Shown one piece after another: positions 24,597-32,428 of a stretch of DNA of 64,000 nt. A program made the translations under genes and the position numbers. The notes below the pieces were generated by a model. That model ran no database searches, was not told where the DNA came from, and worked only from the letters and a program-made list of their open reading frames with translations. Position 1 is the first letter of the stretch. Every line of letters starts with the position of its first letter. Location: the NCBI GenBank assembly GCA_003243445.1, contig QFQQ01000031.1, forward strand, positions 34,354 through 98,353. Reading direction: 5' to 3'. This stretch comes from Citrobacter freundii (GTDB taxonomy: Bacteria > Bacteroidota > Bacteroidia > Chitinophagales > Chitinophagaceae).

Positions 24597-26999
24597 ATGA
24601 GCTTTGAAAAATTTTTGTTACGGCCGGAAGACGAAATGGATTTTTTGCCGATTATCCCTTTAAATGAGAGTGAACAGGAAGATTCAAGTGCGATAGAAAT
24701 ACCTGAAGAAATTGCGATCTTACCGCTAAGGAATACTGTTTTATTTCCCGGAGTTGTATTGCCCATCACTGTAGGACGTGATAAAAGCATCAACGCAGTA
24801 AATGATGCGTACAAAGCCGATAAACTTATTGGTGTGGTGGCGCAAAAAGACAGCACAGTTGAGGATCCAACCGTGGCTGACCTCGAAAGCGTTGGTACTG
24901 TTGCCAAGATCGTTAAGCAGATCAAGATGCCGGACGGCGGAACGACGATCATTATACAGGGCAAAAGCCGTTTTACCATCGCCTCCATCGTATCGGAAAC
25001 ACCTTACTTCCGCGCGAAGATCAGCAAACTGGAAGAGGAAGAATCACCAAAAGATGGAGATTTTGACGCGTATGTTGCCAATATCAAAGACCTGGCAACA
25101 GAGATCATCCAGCTTTCCCCTAATATTCCTACAGAAGCATCGATCATTCTCAAGAATATCGAAAACCCTTCTTTCCTGATCCACTTCGTGTCCAGCAACC
25201 TGAACACAGATATCAGGGAAAAACAAAAATTACTCGAGATAAATAATCTCCGCGAACGTGCAGACATCCTGATGCAATTACTGCAGAAAGAATTGCAATT
25301 CGCCGAACTGAAAAATAAAGTGACCACCAAAACACGCACAGAGCTGGATAAACAGCAGCGTGAATACTTTCTGCAGCAACAACTCAAAAGCATCAAGGAA
25401 GAACTGGGAGGTGACACCAATACGCAGGAAATAAAAGAAATGCAGAAAAAGGCCGAAGCAAAAAAATGGCCGGCCGCTGCAAAAGAAGCATTCAAGAAAA
25501 GCATTGAGAAACTGGAAAGAATGCATCCTTCCACACCTGATTATTCAGTTGTATATAACCATGTAGACCTGATGCTGGATCTTCCCTGGGATGAAACCAC
25601 CGAAGATTCCTATGATCTGAAGAAAGCAAAGAAAACGCTTGACATCGATCACTTCGGCATGAATAAGATCAAGGAAAGGATACTCGAATATCTCGCGGTG
25701 CTGAAATTGAAAGGAGATATGAAGAGCCCGATCCTTTGTTTTGTTGGCCCTCCCGGTATTGGTAAAACCTCTCTCGGCAGAAGCATTGCCAATGCGATAG
25801 GCCGCAAATATGTCCGTCTTAGTCTTGGTGGTATGCATGATGAAAGCGAGATCCGCGGTCACCGCAAAACTTATATTGGCGCAATGCCCGGCCGGATCCT
25901 GCAATCACTCCGGAAAGTGAAATCATCCAACCCCGTAATGATCCTCGATGAGATCGATAAAGTGGGAAATGATTTCCGTGGAGATCCCAGCAGTGCCTTG
26001 CTGGAGGTACTTGATCCGGAGCAGAACAATACTTTTTACGATAACTATCTCGAGCTGGAATACGATCTCAGCAAAGTATTGTTTATTGCTACGGCCAATA
26101 ATCTGCAGAATATTCAGCCTGCATTGCGCGACAGGCTTGAGATCATTGATCTCAGTGGTTATGCAGTTGAAGAGAAAGTAGAGATCGCAAAACGTCACCT
26201 CGTTCCGCGTCAGAAAGAATTGCATGGGCTGAAAAATTCCAATTTCAAGATCAGCGATAAAACGCTGGAAAGACTGATCCAGGATTATACGCGTGAAAGC
26301 GGTGTGCGTGAGCTCGACCGGCAACTGGCTTCAGTGATGCGTTACCAGGCGAAGGAACTGGCGATGGAGGGAAAGCTGAAGACAAATCTGGGTACAGACG
26401 ATATTGAACAGATCCTCGGCAAACCTCGTTACAGCAATGAACTGTACAAAACAGCAAACATTCCTGGTGTGGCAGTCGGCCTCGCATGGACCTATGTTGG
26501 CGGTGATATTCTTTTCATCGAAGCAAGTCTTAGCGATGGAAAAGGCGAACTGAAGCTCACCGGTAATCTCGGCAATGTAATGAAGGAAAGTGCCAGTACC
26601 GCATTGACCTATCTGCAATCAAACACCAATAAATATCCGATCGATAAAAAACTCTTTGAGAAAAAGAGTATTCATATTCACGTGCCCGAAGGCGCGGTGC
26701 CAAAAGACGGCCCAAGTGCGGGCATCACCATGATGACGGCGATCGCATCTGCGCTGACCAATAAAAAAGTGAAACCTTTCCTTGCAATGACAGGCGAGAT
26801 CACGCTCCGTGGCCAGGTTCTCCCGGTCGGCGGCATCAAGGAAAAAGTACTCGCCGCCAAACGTGCCGGACTGAAAGAGATCATTCTTTGCTGGCAAAAT
26901 GAAAAGGATGTGCAGGAGATAGAGTCTGACTTTATTAAGGGCATTAAGTTTCATTATGTGAAGAATATGTCGCAGGTGTTGGAGATTGCGTTGACATGA
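24597..26999 (+). CDS. lon: ATP-dependent protease Lon
   Basis: An 800-residue LonA protease that degrades damaged and regulatory proteins in the cytosol. The N-terminal LAN domain starts at IAILPLRNTVLFPGVVLP and is followed by a coiled region (TELDKQQREYFLQQQLKSIKEELG). The AAA+ module has Walker A GPPGIGKTS, Walker B MILDEIDKVG and the arginine-containing ALRDRLEIID. The protease domain carries the Ser707-Lys750 dyad in KDGPSAGIT and GGIKEKVLAA. I take the ATG at 24597 (MSFEKFLLRPEDEMDF); an upstream TTG would add seven residues. It is monocistronic. Confidence 0.97.
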   Translation: MSFEKFLLRPEDEMDFLPIIPLNESEQEDSSAIEIPEEIAILPLRNTVLFPGVVLPITVGRDKSINAVNDAYKADKLIGVVAQKDSTVEDPTVADLESVGTVAKIVKQIKMPDGGTTIIIQGKSRFTIASIVSETPYFRAKISKLEEEESPKDGDFDAYVANIKDLATEIIQLSPNIPTEASIILKNIENPSFLIHFVSSNLNTDIREKQKLLEINNLRERADILMQLLQKELQFAELKNKVTTKTRTELDKQQREYFLQQQLKSIKEELGGDTNTQEIKEMQKKAEAKKWPAAAKEAFKKSIEKLERMHPSTPDYSVVYNHVDLMLDLPWDETTEDSYDLKKAKKTLDIDHFGMNKIKERILEYLAVLKLKGDMKSPILCFVGPPGIGKTSLGRSIANAIGRKYVRLSLGGMHDESEIRGHRKTYIGAMPGRILQSLRKVKSSNPVMILDEIDKVGNDFRGDPSSALLEVLDPEQNNTFYDNYLELEYDLSKVLFIATANNLQNIQPALRDRLEIIDLSGYAVEEKVEIAKRHLVPRQKELHGLKNSNFKISDKTLERLIQDYTRESGVRELDRQLASVMRYQAKELAMEGKLKTNLGTDDIEQILGKPRYSNELYKTANIPGVAVGLAWTYVGGDILFIEASLSDGKGELKLTGNLGNVMKESASTALTYLQSNTNKYPIDKKLFEKKSIHIHVPEGAVPKDGPSAGITMMTAIASALTNKKVKPFLAMTGEITLRGQVLPVGGIKEKVLAAKRAGLKEIILCWQNEKDVQEIESDFIKGIKFHYVKNMSQVLEIALT

Positions 27000-27008
27000 G
27001 GGAGAAAA

Positions 27009-27216
27009 AGTTCCGGAGTTCCAGTGGTTCCAGAGGTTGCAAAGGTTGGAGCCTGATGTTTGAATAAGTTATTAGTAATATGAAGGGTTCAAAAGTTAAA
27101 AGCTTTTTGAGCCCTTTCTCTTTTAATAAAGTTCCGGACCTTAAAAAAACCTCTGGAACTCCTGAAACCTCTGAAACCCCTGGAACCTCCCCCGGCCTCT
27201 GGAACCTCCGAAACCT
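27009..27216. repeat. Family A palindromic repeat (A4)
   Basis: Left arm 27009-27048 (AGTTCCGGA, GTTCCAGTG, GTTCCAGAG) and right arm 27135-27216 (AACCTCTGG, AACTCCTGA, AACCTCTGA). The core hairpin is AAGGGTTCAAAA with TTTTTGAGCCCTT (27083-27115). The right arm ends exactly at the porQ -7 box. Confidence 0.88.
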
Positions 27217-27224
27217 TATCTTCG
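27217..27224 (+). promoter_or_regulatory. -7 box of porQ
   Basis: TATCTTCG, the same octamer as at the SRP RNA and SET-gene promoters, 5 bases before the TTG chosen as the start. Confidence 0.5.
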
Positions 27225-27229
27225 TACCC

Positions 27230-28288
27230 TTGCAACCCCGCCTGATCATAACCCTTCTTCTCCTCTGTGGTAAACTCCATGCCCAGGTGCTGGGTGGCAA
27301 TTCTGTATTTAATTTTTTGAAGCTGCCGAATACCCCGCAGTTGTCGGCATTGGGTGGCGTGAATGTTTCTTCTCCGTCAAATGATATTGGTCTCGCCGTG
27401 AATAATCCGGCATTGCTGAGGCCCGCTATGCATTCGCAGATGAACGCGGCATTCAATAATTTTTATGATGGTATCAAAGCGTATGGCCTTTCGCTGGGCT
27501 ACAATCATCAGCCATTGAATACAACCTTCCTTTGGGCCTTGAATTATCTTGACTACGGAACTATTCCCCAAACGGACGCTGCAGGTAATATGCTGGGTAC
27601 TTTCAGACCGGTGGACTGGAGTATGCAGGTATCCGCTTCACGAAAATACCTGGAGAAATGGCGGTATGGGATGACACTTAAGTTTATTCATTCAGGTTAT
27701 GGTCAATATAAATCCAGCGGTATTGCAGCAGATGTTGGCGTGTTATATTCAGATAGTCTCCATTCTTTTTCAGCTTCCGTGGTTGCAAAGAATATGGGCA
27801 CGCAGCTGAAGCGATACGAAGGCACTGGTCCGGATGATCTCCCCTTTGATCTGCAGGCTGGTCTCAGCAAACGGTTTGAAAATTCCCCGTTTGGCTTTTC
27901 TGTAACGCTTCATCATCTTCACCAGTTTGACCTTGCGTATAACGATACCTTGTTTAATAATGCGAATGGATTTTCCAACGGTAGCAGGGGCTTTAGTGCA
28001 GATAAGATATTCAGGCATATCGTGCTTGCGGGAAATATTTATCTCGGCGATAAAGTGCAGGTGGATCTTGGCTATAATTACCTGCGCAGGAAGGAGCTTG
28101 CTATCGGTTCTTCGGGTAATGGTCTTACAGGATTTTCAATGGGCGTTTCGCTGTTGTTAAATAAGTTACAGGTCAGGTATGCGCGTTCGCAGTACCAGAA
28201 CAGTACAGCGTACAACCAGTTTGGACTGAATATCCCGCTGAATCAGTATTTTGGTTTAGGTAAATGGGGTGAAAAGATCGGGTGGTAA
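27230..28288 (+). CDS. porQ: Type IX secretion system protein PorQ
   Basis: A 352-residue outer-membrane beta-barrel of the FadL/PorV-like group, matching PorQ: after the signal peptide (QPRLIITLLLLCGKLHA) come VLGGNSVFNFLKLPNTPQLSALGGVNVS, the conserved NPALL segment and repeated barrel strands to LNQYFGLGKWGEKIGW. PorQ belongs with PorV/PorU/PorZ in the attachment complex that processes T9SS cargo. I use a TTG start at 27230; the longer frame from 27080 runs through repeat A4 and is not credible as protein. The start and promoter therefore lie immediately after the repeat. Confidence 0.85.
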   Translation: MQPRLIITLLLLCGKLHAQVLGGNSVFNFLKLPNTPQLSALGGVNVSSPSNDIGLAVNNPALLRPAMHSQMNAAFNNFYDGIKAYGLSLGYNHQPLNTTFLWALNYLDYGTIPQTDAAGNMLGTFRPVDWSMQVSASRKYLEKWRYGMTLKFIHSGYGQYKSSGIAADVGVLYSDSLHSFSASVVAKNMGTQLKRYEGTGPDDLPFDLQAGLSKRFENSPFGFSVTLHHLHQFDLAYNDTLFNNANGFSNGSRGFSADKIFRHIVLAGNIYLGDKVQVDLGYNYLRRKELAIGSSGNGLTGFSMGVSLLLNKLQVRYARSQYQNSTAYNQFGLNIPLNQYFGLGKWGEKIGW

Positions 28289-28313
28289 TCATGGTAATTT
28301 ATAAAACACCGGC

Positions 28314-29954
28314 ATGAGCCAGTTAACAATGTTCTTCCGTAAAATTCTTTCGCTGAAATATGCCGGCTTGCTGATCCTGATCGCCTGTGTGATGGCAAAG
28401 TCCGTTCTTATTCGTTATTATTCCTATATCGGCCGGGACAAGATGTATCATCTTTCTGCAAGCTATAATCTATTGCATGGAAAGGGATGGACAAACAGTG
28501 TTTATTATACGAACGATCTTCAGCGGGAAGTGAATGAACAATTTTGTCTCTGGCCTCCCGGTTATGGATTGATGGTGGCTCCGGTTGAGTATTTGCTGAA
28601 TGATGATCTCCATCTCAGTTCAGATATCATCGAAATACTTTGTTTTATTGCATTCCTGCTTCTTTGCCGCGGCATATTGGCAACGCAGGGAATGAGCAGG
28701 AGCTGGATCAATGCTTCAACGATCCTGCTGACATTCTTTTCCCATGAGTTCATTGAAGTGTCACTGGGAACAGATCTTCCGGGTCTTGTCTTTATGCTCG
28801 GATATTTTTATGCGGTGATCCTTTTATGGCGAACGGAAAAGACGGGTGCCGGCTTACGGCTTGGATCGATCGCGGCTCTATGTCTTTTCATGGCAGGCTT
28901 TACAAGATATATGTATGTGCCCGTTGCAATTTTTGTTTCCGTCATTATGATCGTACTGGCCTGGTGGAAAGGAAATAAAAGATCATTGCCCGGTTATGGG
29001 TTGTGCCTGGTATTGTCTGCTGCATTGCTTGCCGGTGCTGCTTTGTACCAGGGTGCTGTTTGTGCAGATCCGTTCTATATCGGCACTGATAAGAAAAGCC
29101 TTTTCCCCGAAAACCTTGCTTACTGGCATCCCGCCGCGCTGGCGGCATTTCTTAACCTGGAGGTTTATGCTTCCTTTTTAAGCAGGTTCACCGGCATCTC
29201 TTTTTTATCATGGAAAATGATATTTAACTGGAGTAATCTCATTGTGTATGTATTTATCTTCATTGCAGGTCTTCGTTTTTTACCGGTGATCAAAAAAGCA
29301 ACAGCTAAAGGATTTCCTGTATTTAACGTGCTTGGATTTCTCTTGTCCGCCTTGATCATCGGAGAGCTTGCCGTGCTAAGTCTTACCAACTCGCCAAAGT
29401 ATACATTGAATGGTACGCCCTGGACCTTCATCATAGAAGGAAGATACCAGGCATTCGCGATCGTGTTCCTGCAATTGTTTTTTCTGCTGCAATGTTCAAA
29501 GATCAACTGGAAAAATATTGGAAGATCCCGGGAGGTTGTGCTAACCGGTTTATTCATTTTGTTTTGTCTTAACAGTATTCATCAGTTTTACTTTAGTTCA
29601 AAAGTTGTGATCGGTTTTCAACAGATGAAAAGCCAGCTCACGCGGGAGCAGGACTATGATTTTGTTGAATCATACCTGCGTGCGTTGCGCGCGGAAAACC
29701 CAGTTAAAAATATCTTTATCACCTCATCGGACGCCTGTTATCCTTTTATGGGATCGGTTCTTGGCGCAAAAGGGATCAAAGATTACCGGAATGCTGTATT
29801 GGTCCATGATAAAGCAGCGCAGCCTTCTACGTTGCTGGTCGTTGTGATGCAGCCTGAACTGGAACTTTACCGTTCTTTTATCAATAGTCCCGGCGTGCAA
29901 TTGGTAAAGGAAATAAATGGAACGTATATTTACCGGCAGGAGATCTCCCGTTGA
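28314..29954 (+). CDS. Polytopic membrane protein, GT-C-like
   Basis: A 546-residue integral membrane protein with about ten to twelve hydrophobic segments (e.g. AGLLILIACVMAKSVLIRYY, IIEILCFIAFLLLCRGIL, YVFIFIAGLRFLPVI). A first loop GRDKMYHLSASYNLLHGKGW and WPPGYGLMVAP resemble the N-terminal loops of GT-C glycosyltransferases that use polyprenyl-linked sugars, such as family 39. A soluble C-terminal domain of about 130 residues follows. No definite family call is possible. It is followed by a GT2 enzyme and a DUF2304 protein, so a role in surface glycan or glycolipid synthesis is a reasonable inference. Confidence 0.75.
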   Translation: MSQLTMFFRKILSLKYAGLLILIACVMAKSVLIRYYSYIGRDKMYHLSASYNLLHGKGWTNSVYYTNDLQREVNEQFCLWPPGYGLMVAPVEYLLNDDLHLSSDIIEILCFIAFLLLCRGILATQGMSRSWINASTILLTFFSHEFIEVSLGTDLPGLVFMLGYFYAVILLWRTEKTGAGLRLGSIAALCLFMAGFTRYMYVPVAIFVSVIMIVLAWWKGNKRSLPGYGLCLVLSAALLAGAALYQGAVCADPFYIGTDKKSLFPENLAYWHPAALAAFLNLEVYASFLSRFTGISFLSWKMIFNWSNLIVYVFIFIAGLRFLPVIKKATAKGFPVFNVLGFLLSALIIGELAVLSLTNSPKYTLNGTPWTFIIEGRYQAFAIVFLQLFFLLQCSKINWKNIGRSREVVLTGLFILFCLNSIHQFYFSSKVVIGFQQMKSQLTREQDYDFVESYLRALRAENPVKNIFITSSDACYPFMGSVLGAKGIKDYRNAVLVHDKAAQPSTLLVVVMQPELELYRSFINSPGVQLVKEINGTYIYRQEISR

Positions 29955-29961
29955 GGGAAGG

Positions 29962-30097
29962 CGATGTTAGATGGTCGATGATCGATGTTCGATGGTCGAG
30001 GCGCAGACATTTTCATCGACTGGTTTCGGTCACCGACTATTTATCACCGACTATTGGTCATCGATCATCGACCATCGAACATCCAACATCGACTATC
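29962..30097. repeat. Family B palindromic repeat (B4)
   Basis: Left arm 29962-30000 (GATGTTA, GATGGTC, GATGATC, GATGTTC, GATGGTC) and right arm 30058-30097 mirror each other in order around a core of CGACT-type repeats. It lies between the membrane protein and the GT2 gene. Confidence 0.87.
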
Positions 30098-30132
30098 AGA
30101 TCGCAGGACAAACTGTAACAATAAACCCATCT

Positions 30133-30825
30133 ATGCCGGAAACCAATCAGCACATTTTCGTGATCATTCCTGTTTATAACGAAAAGCAGGTGATCCGTCG
30201 TGTGTTGAAGCAGGTAGTTGATGCGGGGTATGATGTGGTGTTGATCGATGATGGATCGACCGAGAATATACGGGAAGAGCTGAAGGAGCTTAATAAAGTA
30301 CACTATCTCCGCCATAAAATTAATCTCGGCCAGGGGGCCGCGCTGCAGACAGGGATAGATTTTGCGCTGAAAAAGAATGCTGCATTCTTTGTGACTTTTG
30401 ATGCAGATGGTCAGCACCAGGTGGATGATATTTCGAAACTGCTTGTTCCGTTACAGGAAGGCAAAGCAGATATTGTGCTGGCTTCACGTTTTTTGGAAAA
30501 CAGTCATCACAATGCAAATAGATCAAGGGTCTGGTTGCTGAAGCTTGCAAGAATGGTCAACTATTTTTTTACAGGCATTTACCTTTCTGATGCACATAAT
30601 GGCCTGCGTGCCATGAACAGGACGGCGGCGTCTTCCATTCGCATCACGGAGAACCGGATGGCACATGCGACGCAGATCATTGCACAGATCAAAAAACATC
30701 AGTTACGTTTTGTAGAGATGCCTGCAACCGTTGTATACACGGATTACTCCAGGGGCAAGGGACAATCCGGTTTATACAGCCTTCGTATTTTTTTTGATTT
30801 AGTTTTACAAAAATTATTCAAATGA
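30133..30825 (+). CDS. Family 2 glycosyltransferase
   Basis: A 230-residue GT-A fold glycosyltransferase: VIIPVYNEKQVIRRVL, VLIDDGSTENI, INLGQGAALQTGIDFAL and the DxD-like FVTFDADGQHQVDD, then SRFLENS and HNGLRAMNR. Size and motifs resemble dolichol-phosphate-mannose-synthase-like enzymes that load a polyprenyl phosphate carrier. I start at the ATG 30133 (MPETNQHIFVI), since the upstream frame covers repeat B4. The stop overlaps the DUF2304 start as ATGA. Confidence 0.9.
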   Translation: MPETNQHIFVIIPVYNEKQVIRRVLKQVVDAGYDVVLIDDGSTENIREELKELNKVHYLRHKINLGQGAALQTGIDFALKKNAAFFVTFDADGQHQVDDISKLLVPLQEGKADIVLASRFLENSHHNANRSRVWLLKLARMVNYFFTGIYLSDAHNGLRAMNRTAASSIRITENRMAHATQIIAQIKKHQLRFVEMPATVVYTDYSRGKGQSGLYSLRIFFDLVLQKLFK

Positions 30826-31139
30826 ATGGCATCCAGCTATTGCTGATCACTTCCATCGTATTGATCGCCGTTTACTTCTTTACGAGGATGCATAATTCAT
30901 TGCTGGACCTGATCCTGTTACTGACACTCGTTGGAGCGGCGCTTGTTTTTGTTCTCTTTCCTGATCTTACCAGTACACTGGCGCACAGGCTCGGCGTAGG
31001 GCGTGGTGCAGACCTGGTGTTTTACCTGAGCATTGTGATCTTCTGGTTCGTGATATTGAAATTATATGCGCGTATCCGCAGGCTGGAAAGTACGGTAACA
31101 GAATTGATAAGAAAGGATGCGCTGAAAGAGGAGGGATAA
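30822..31139 (+). CDS. DUF2304 membrane protein
   Basis: A 105-residue protein with three hydrophobic segments (QLLLITSIVLIAVYFF; LLDLILLLTLVGAALVFVLF; LVFYLSIVIFWFVILKLYARI) and a C-terminal helix (RIRRLESTVTELIRKD). This layout is that of DUF2304, which commonly follows GT2 genes. It overlaps the GT2 gene by 4 bases, so the two are probably translated together and act together on a lipid-linked sugar. Confidence 0.87.
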   Translation: MNGIQLLLITSIVLIAVYFFTRMHNSLLDLILLLTLVGAALVFVLFPDLTSTLAHRLGVGRGADLVFYLSIVIFWFVILKLYARIRRLESTVTELIRKDALKEEG

Positions 31140-31175
31140 AAAAGCGGCCCCTGGTCCGGAGCCGCCTGATAAGTG

Positions 31176-32279
31176 TCAGAGATAACTGAGATTTGTTTTT
31201 GGTGTCAACTCAAGCAAGGTCTCATACATCAGCTGTATCGTATTCTCGATATCATCTCTATGCAGCATTTCCACTGTAGTATGCATATAACGCAAGGGGA
31301 TCGAGATCAGCACAGAAGGGCATCCGTCATTTGCATACGCGAACGAATCCGTATCAGTGCCGGTGCTGCGGCTCAGCGCTCTCCATTGAACAGGAATGGC
31401 TTTATCTGCCGCGATCTTTTCTACAAGACCGAGCAGCTTGTTATGTACCGCAGGTGCATAAGCCAGTGATGGTCCCTTACCGGTTGATACTTCACCTTCT
31501 ATATTTTTATTGATCATTGGTGTAGTGGTATCGTGTGTTACATCGGTCACGATCGCCACATTCGGTTTGATCCTTCTTGCGATCATCTCTGCTCCGCGAA
31601 GACCGATCTCTTCCTGTACAGCATTTACTACGTATAAACCAAAGGGAAGTTTCTTTTTGTTTTCTTTGATCAGGCGTGCTACTTCCGCGATCATGAAGCC
31701 TCCAACACGGTTATCAAAAGCACGGCCGATCAGGTTGCCATTGGCGAGTTCATCAAAGCCATCCTGGTAAGTTACCACAGCACCAACATGGATACCCAGT
31801 TCTTCCACTTCTTTACGGTTGCGTGCGCCGCAATCAAGCCAGAGGTTATCTGTTTTGGGTTGTGTTTCTTTATCATTGCCAATGCGTGTATGAATGGCAG
31901 GCCATCCGAATACCGCTTTTACCGGTCCTTTTTTGCCATGAATAAATACCCGTGATGCAGGCGCTGTCTGATGATCAACACCTCCATTTCTTTTCAGATA
32001 GATCAACCCTTCCGGTGTTACATAATTCACAAACCAGCTGATCTCGTCCGCATGTGCTTCTATCACCACCTTGAACGGATGCTCAGGGTTTACCACGCCT
32101 ACCGCTGTGCCGTAAGGGTCCACATAACTGGTGTCCACAAAGGGTTTCAGGTATTCCAGCCACAGCTTCTGTCCCCAGGTCTCAAACCCCACCGGCGAAG
32201 CATTATTGATATAACTTTTTAAAAAACTGTACGACTTATCTGTGATGATCGATTTTTTTGTCTTCGTGGATTTTGCCAT
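31176..32279 (-). CDS. M42 family metallopeptidase
   Basis: A 367-residue cytosolic aminopeptidase of family M42 (glutamyl aminopeptidase / TET type). The binuclear zinc ligands are visible: EAHADE, GRAFDNRVGG, AVQEEIGLRGAE, VTDVTHDT and RYMHTTVEM. The PDZ-like insertion typical of the family lies between the first two. I start at MAKSTKTKKS (32279); the longer frame covers repeat B5. It has its own -7 box at 32306-32313 downstream of the T9SS cargo gene. Confidence 0.94.
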   Translation of the reverse strand: MAKSTKTKKSIITDKSYSFLKSYINNASPVGFETWGQKLWLEYLKPFVDTSYVDPYGTAVGVVNPEHPFKVVIEAHADEISWFVNYVTPEGLIYLKRNGGVDHQTAPASRVFIHGKKGPVKAVFGWPAIHTRIGNDKETQPKTDNLWLDCGARNRKEVEELGIHVGAVVTYQDGFDELANGNLIGRAFDNRVGGFMIAEVARLIKENKKKLPFGLYVVNAVQEEIGLRGAEMIARRIKPNVAIVTDVTHDTTTPMINKNIEGEVSTGKGPSLAYAPAVHNKLLGLVEKIAADKAIPVQWRALSRSTGTDTDSFAYANDGCPSVLISIPLRYMHTTVEMLHRDDIENTIQLMYETLLELTPKTNLSYL

Positions 32280-32305
32280 ATCGGGTTGTTTTGTTAGGTA
32301 AAAAA

Positions 32306-32313
32306 CAAAGGTA
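32306..32313 (-). promoter_or_regulatory. -7 box of the M42 peptidase gene
   Basis: Minus-strand TACCTTTG is a perfect TAnnTTTG match, 27 bases from the ATG. The left arm of B5 starts 18 bases upstream of it. Confidence 0.62.
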
Positions 32314-32330
32314 AGGAATAGGGGAGGAAT

Positions 32331-32413
32331 GGATGTTCGATGTTGGATGTTCGATTGGCGCTTAATATCATCCAGATTATGGTCGATCATCGGGCATCCA
32401 ACATCGAACATCG
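32331..32413. repeat. Family B palindromic repeat (B5)
   Basis: Left arm 32331-32356 (GATGTTC, GATGTTG, GATGTTC, GAT) and right arm 32381-32413 in mirrored order around a 24-base core. Confidence 0.87.
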
Positions 32414-32428
32414 TTTCTCTTTTGGGGG

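Noticed and set aside
27080..27229. Longer N-terminus for PorQ
   Set aside because: The extra 50 residues are encoded by the core and right arm of repeat A4 and precede a good signal peptide; the TTG at 27230 is a better start.
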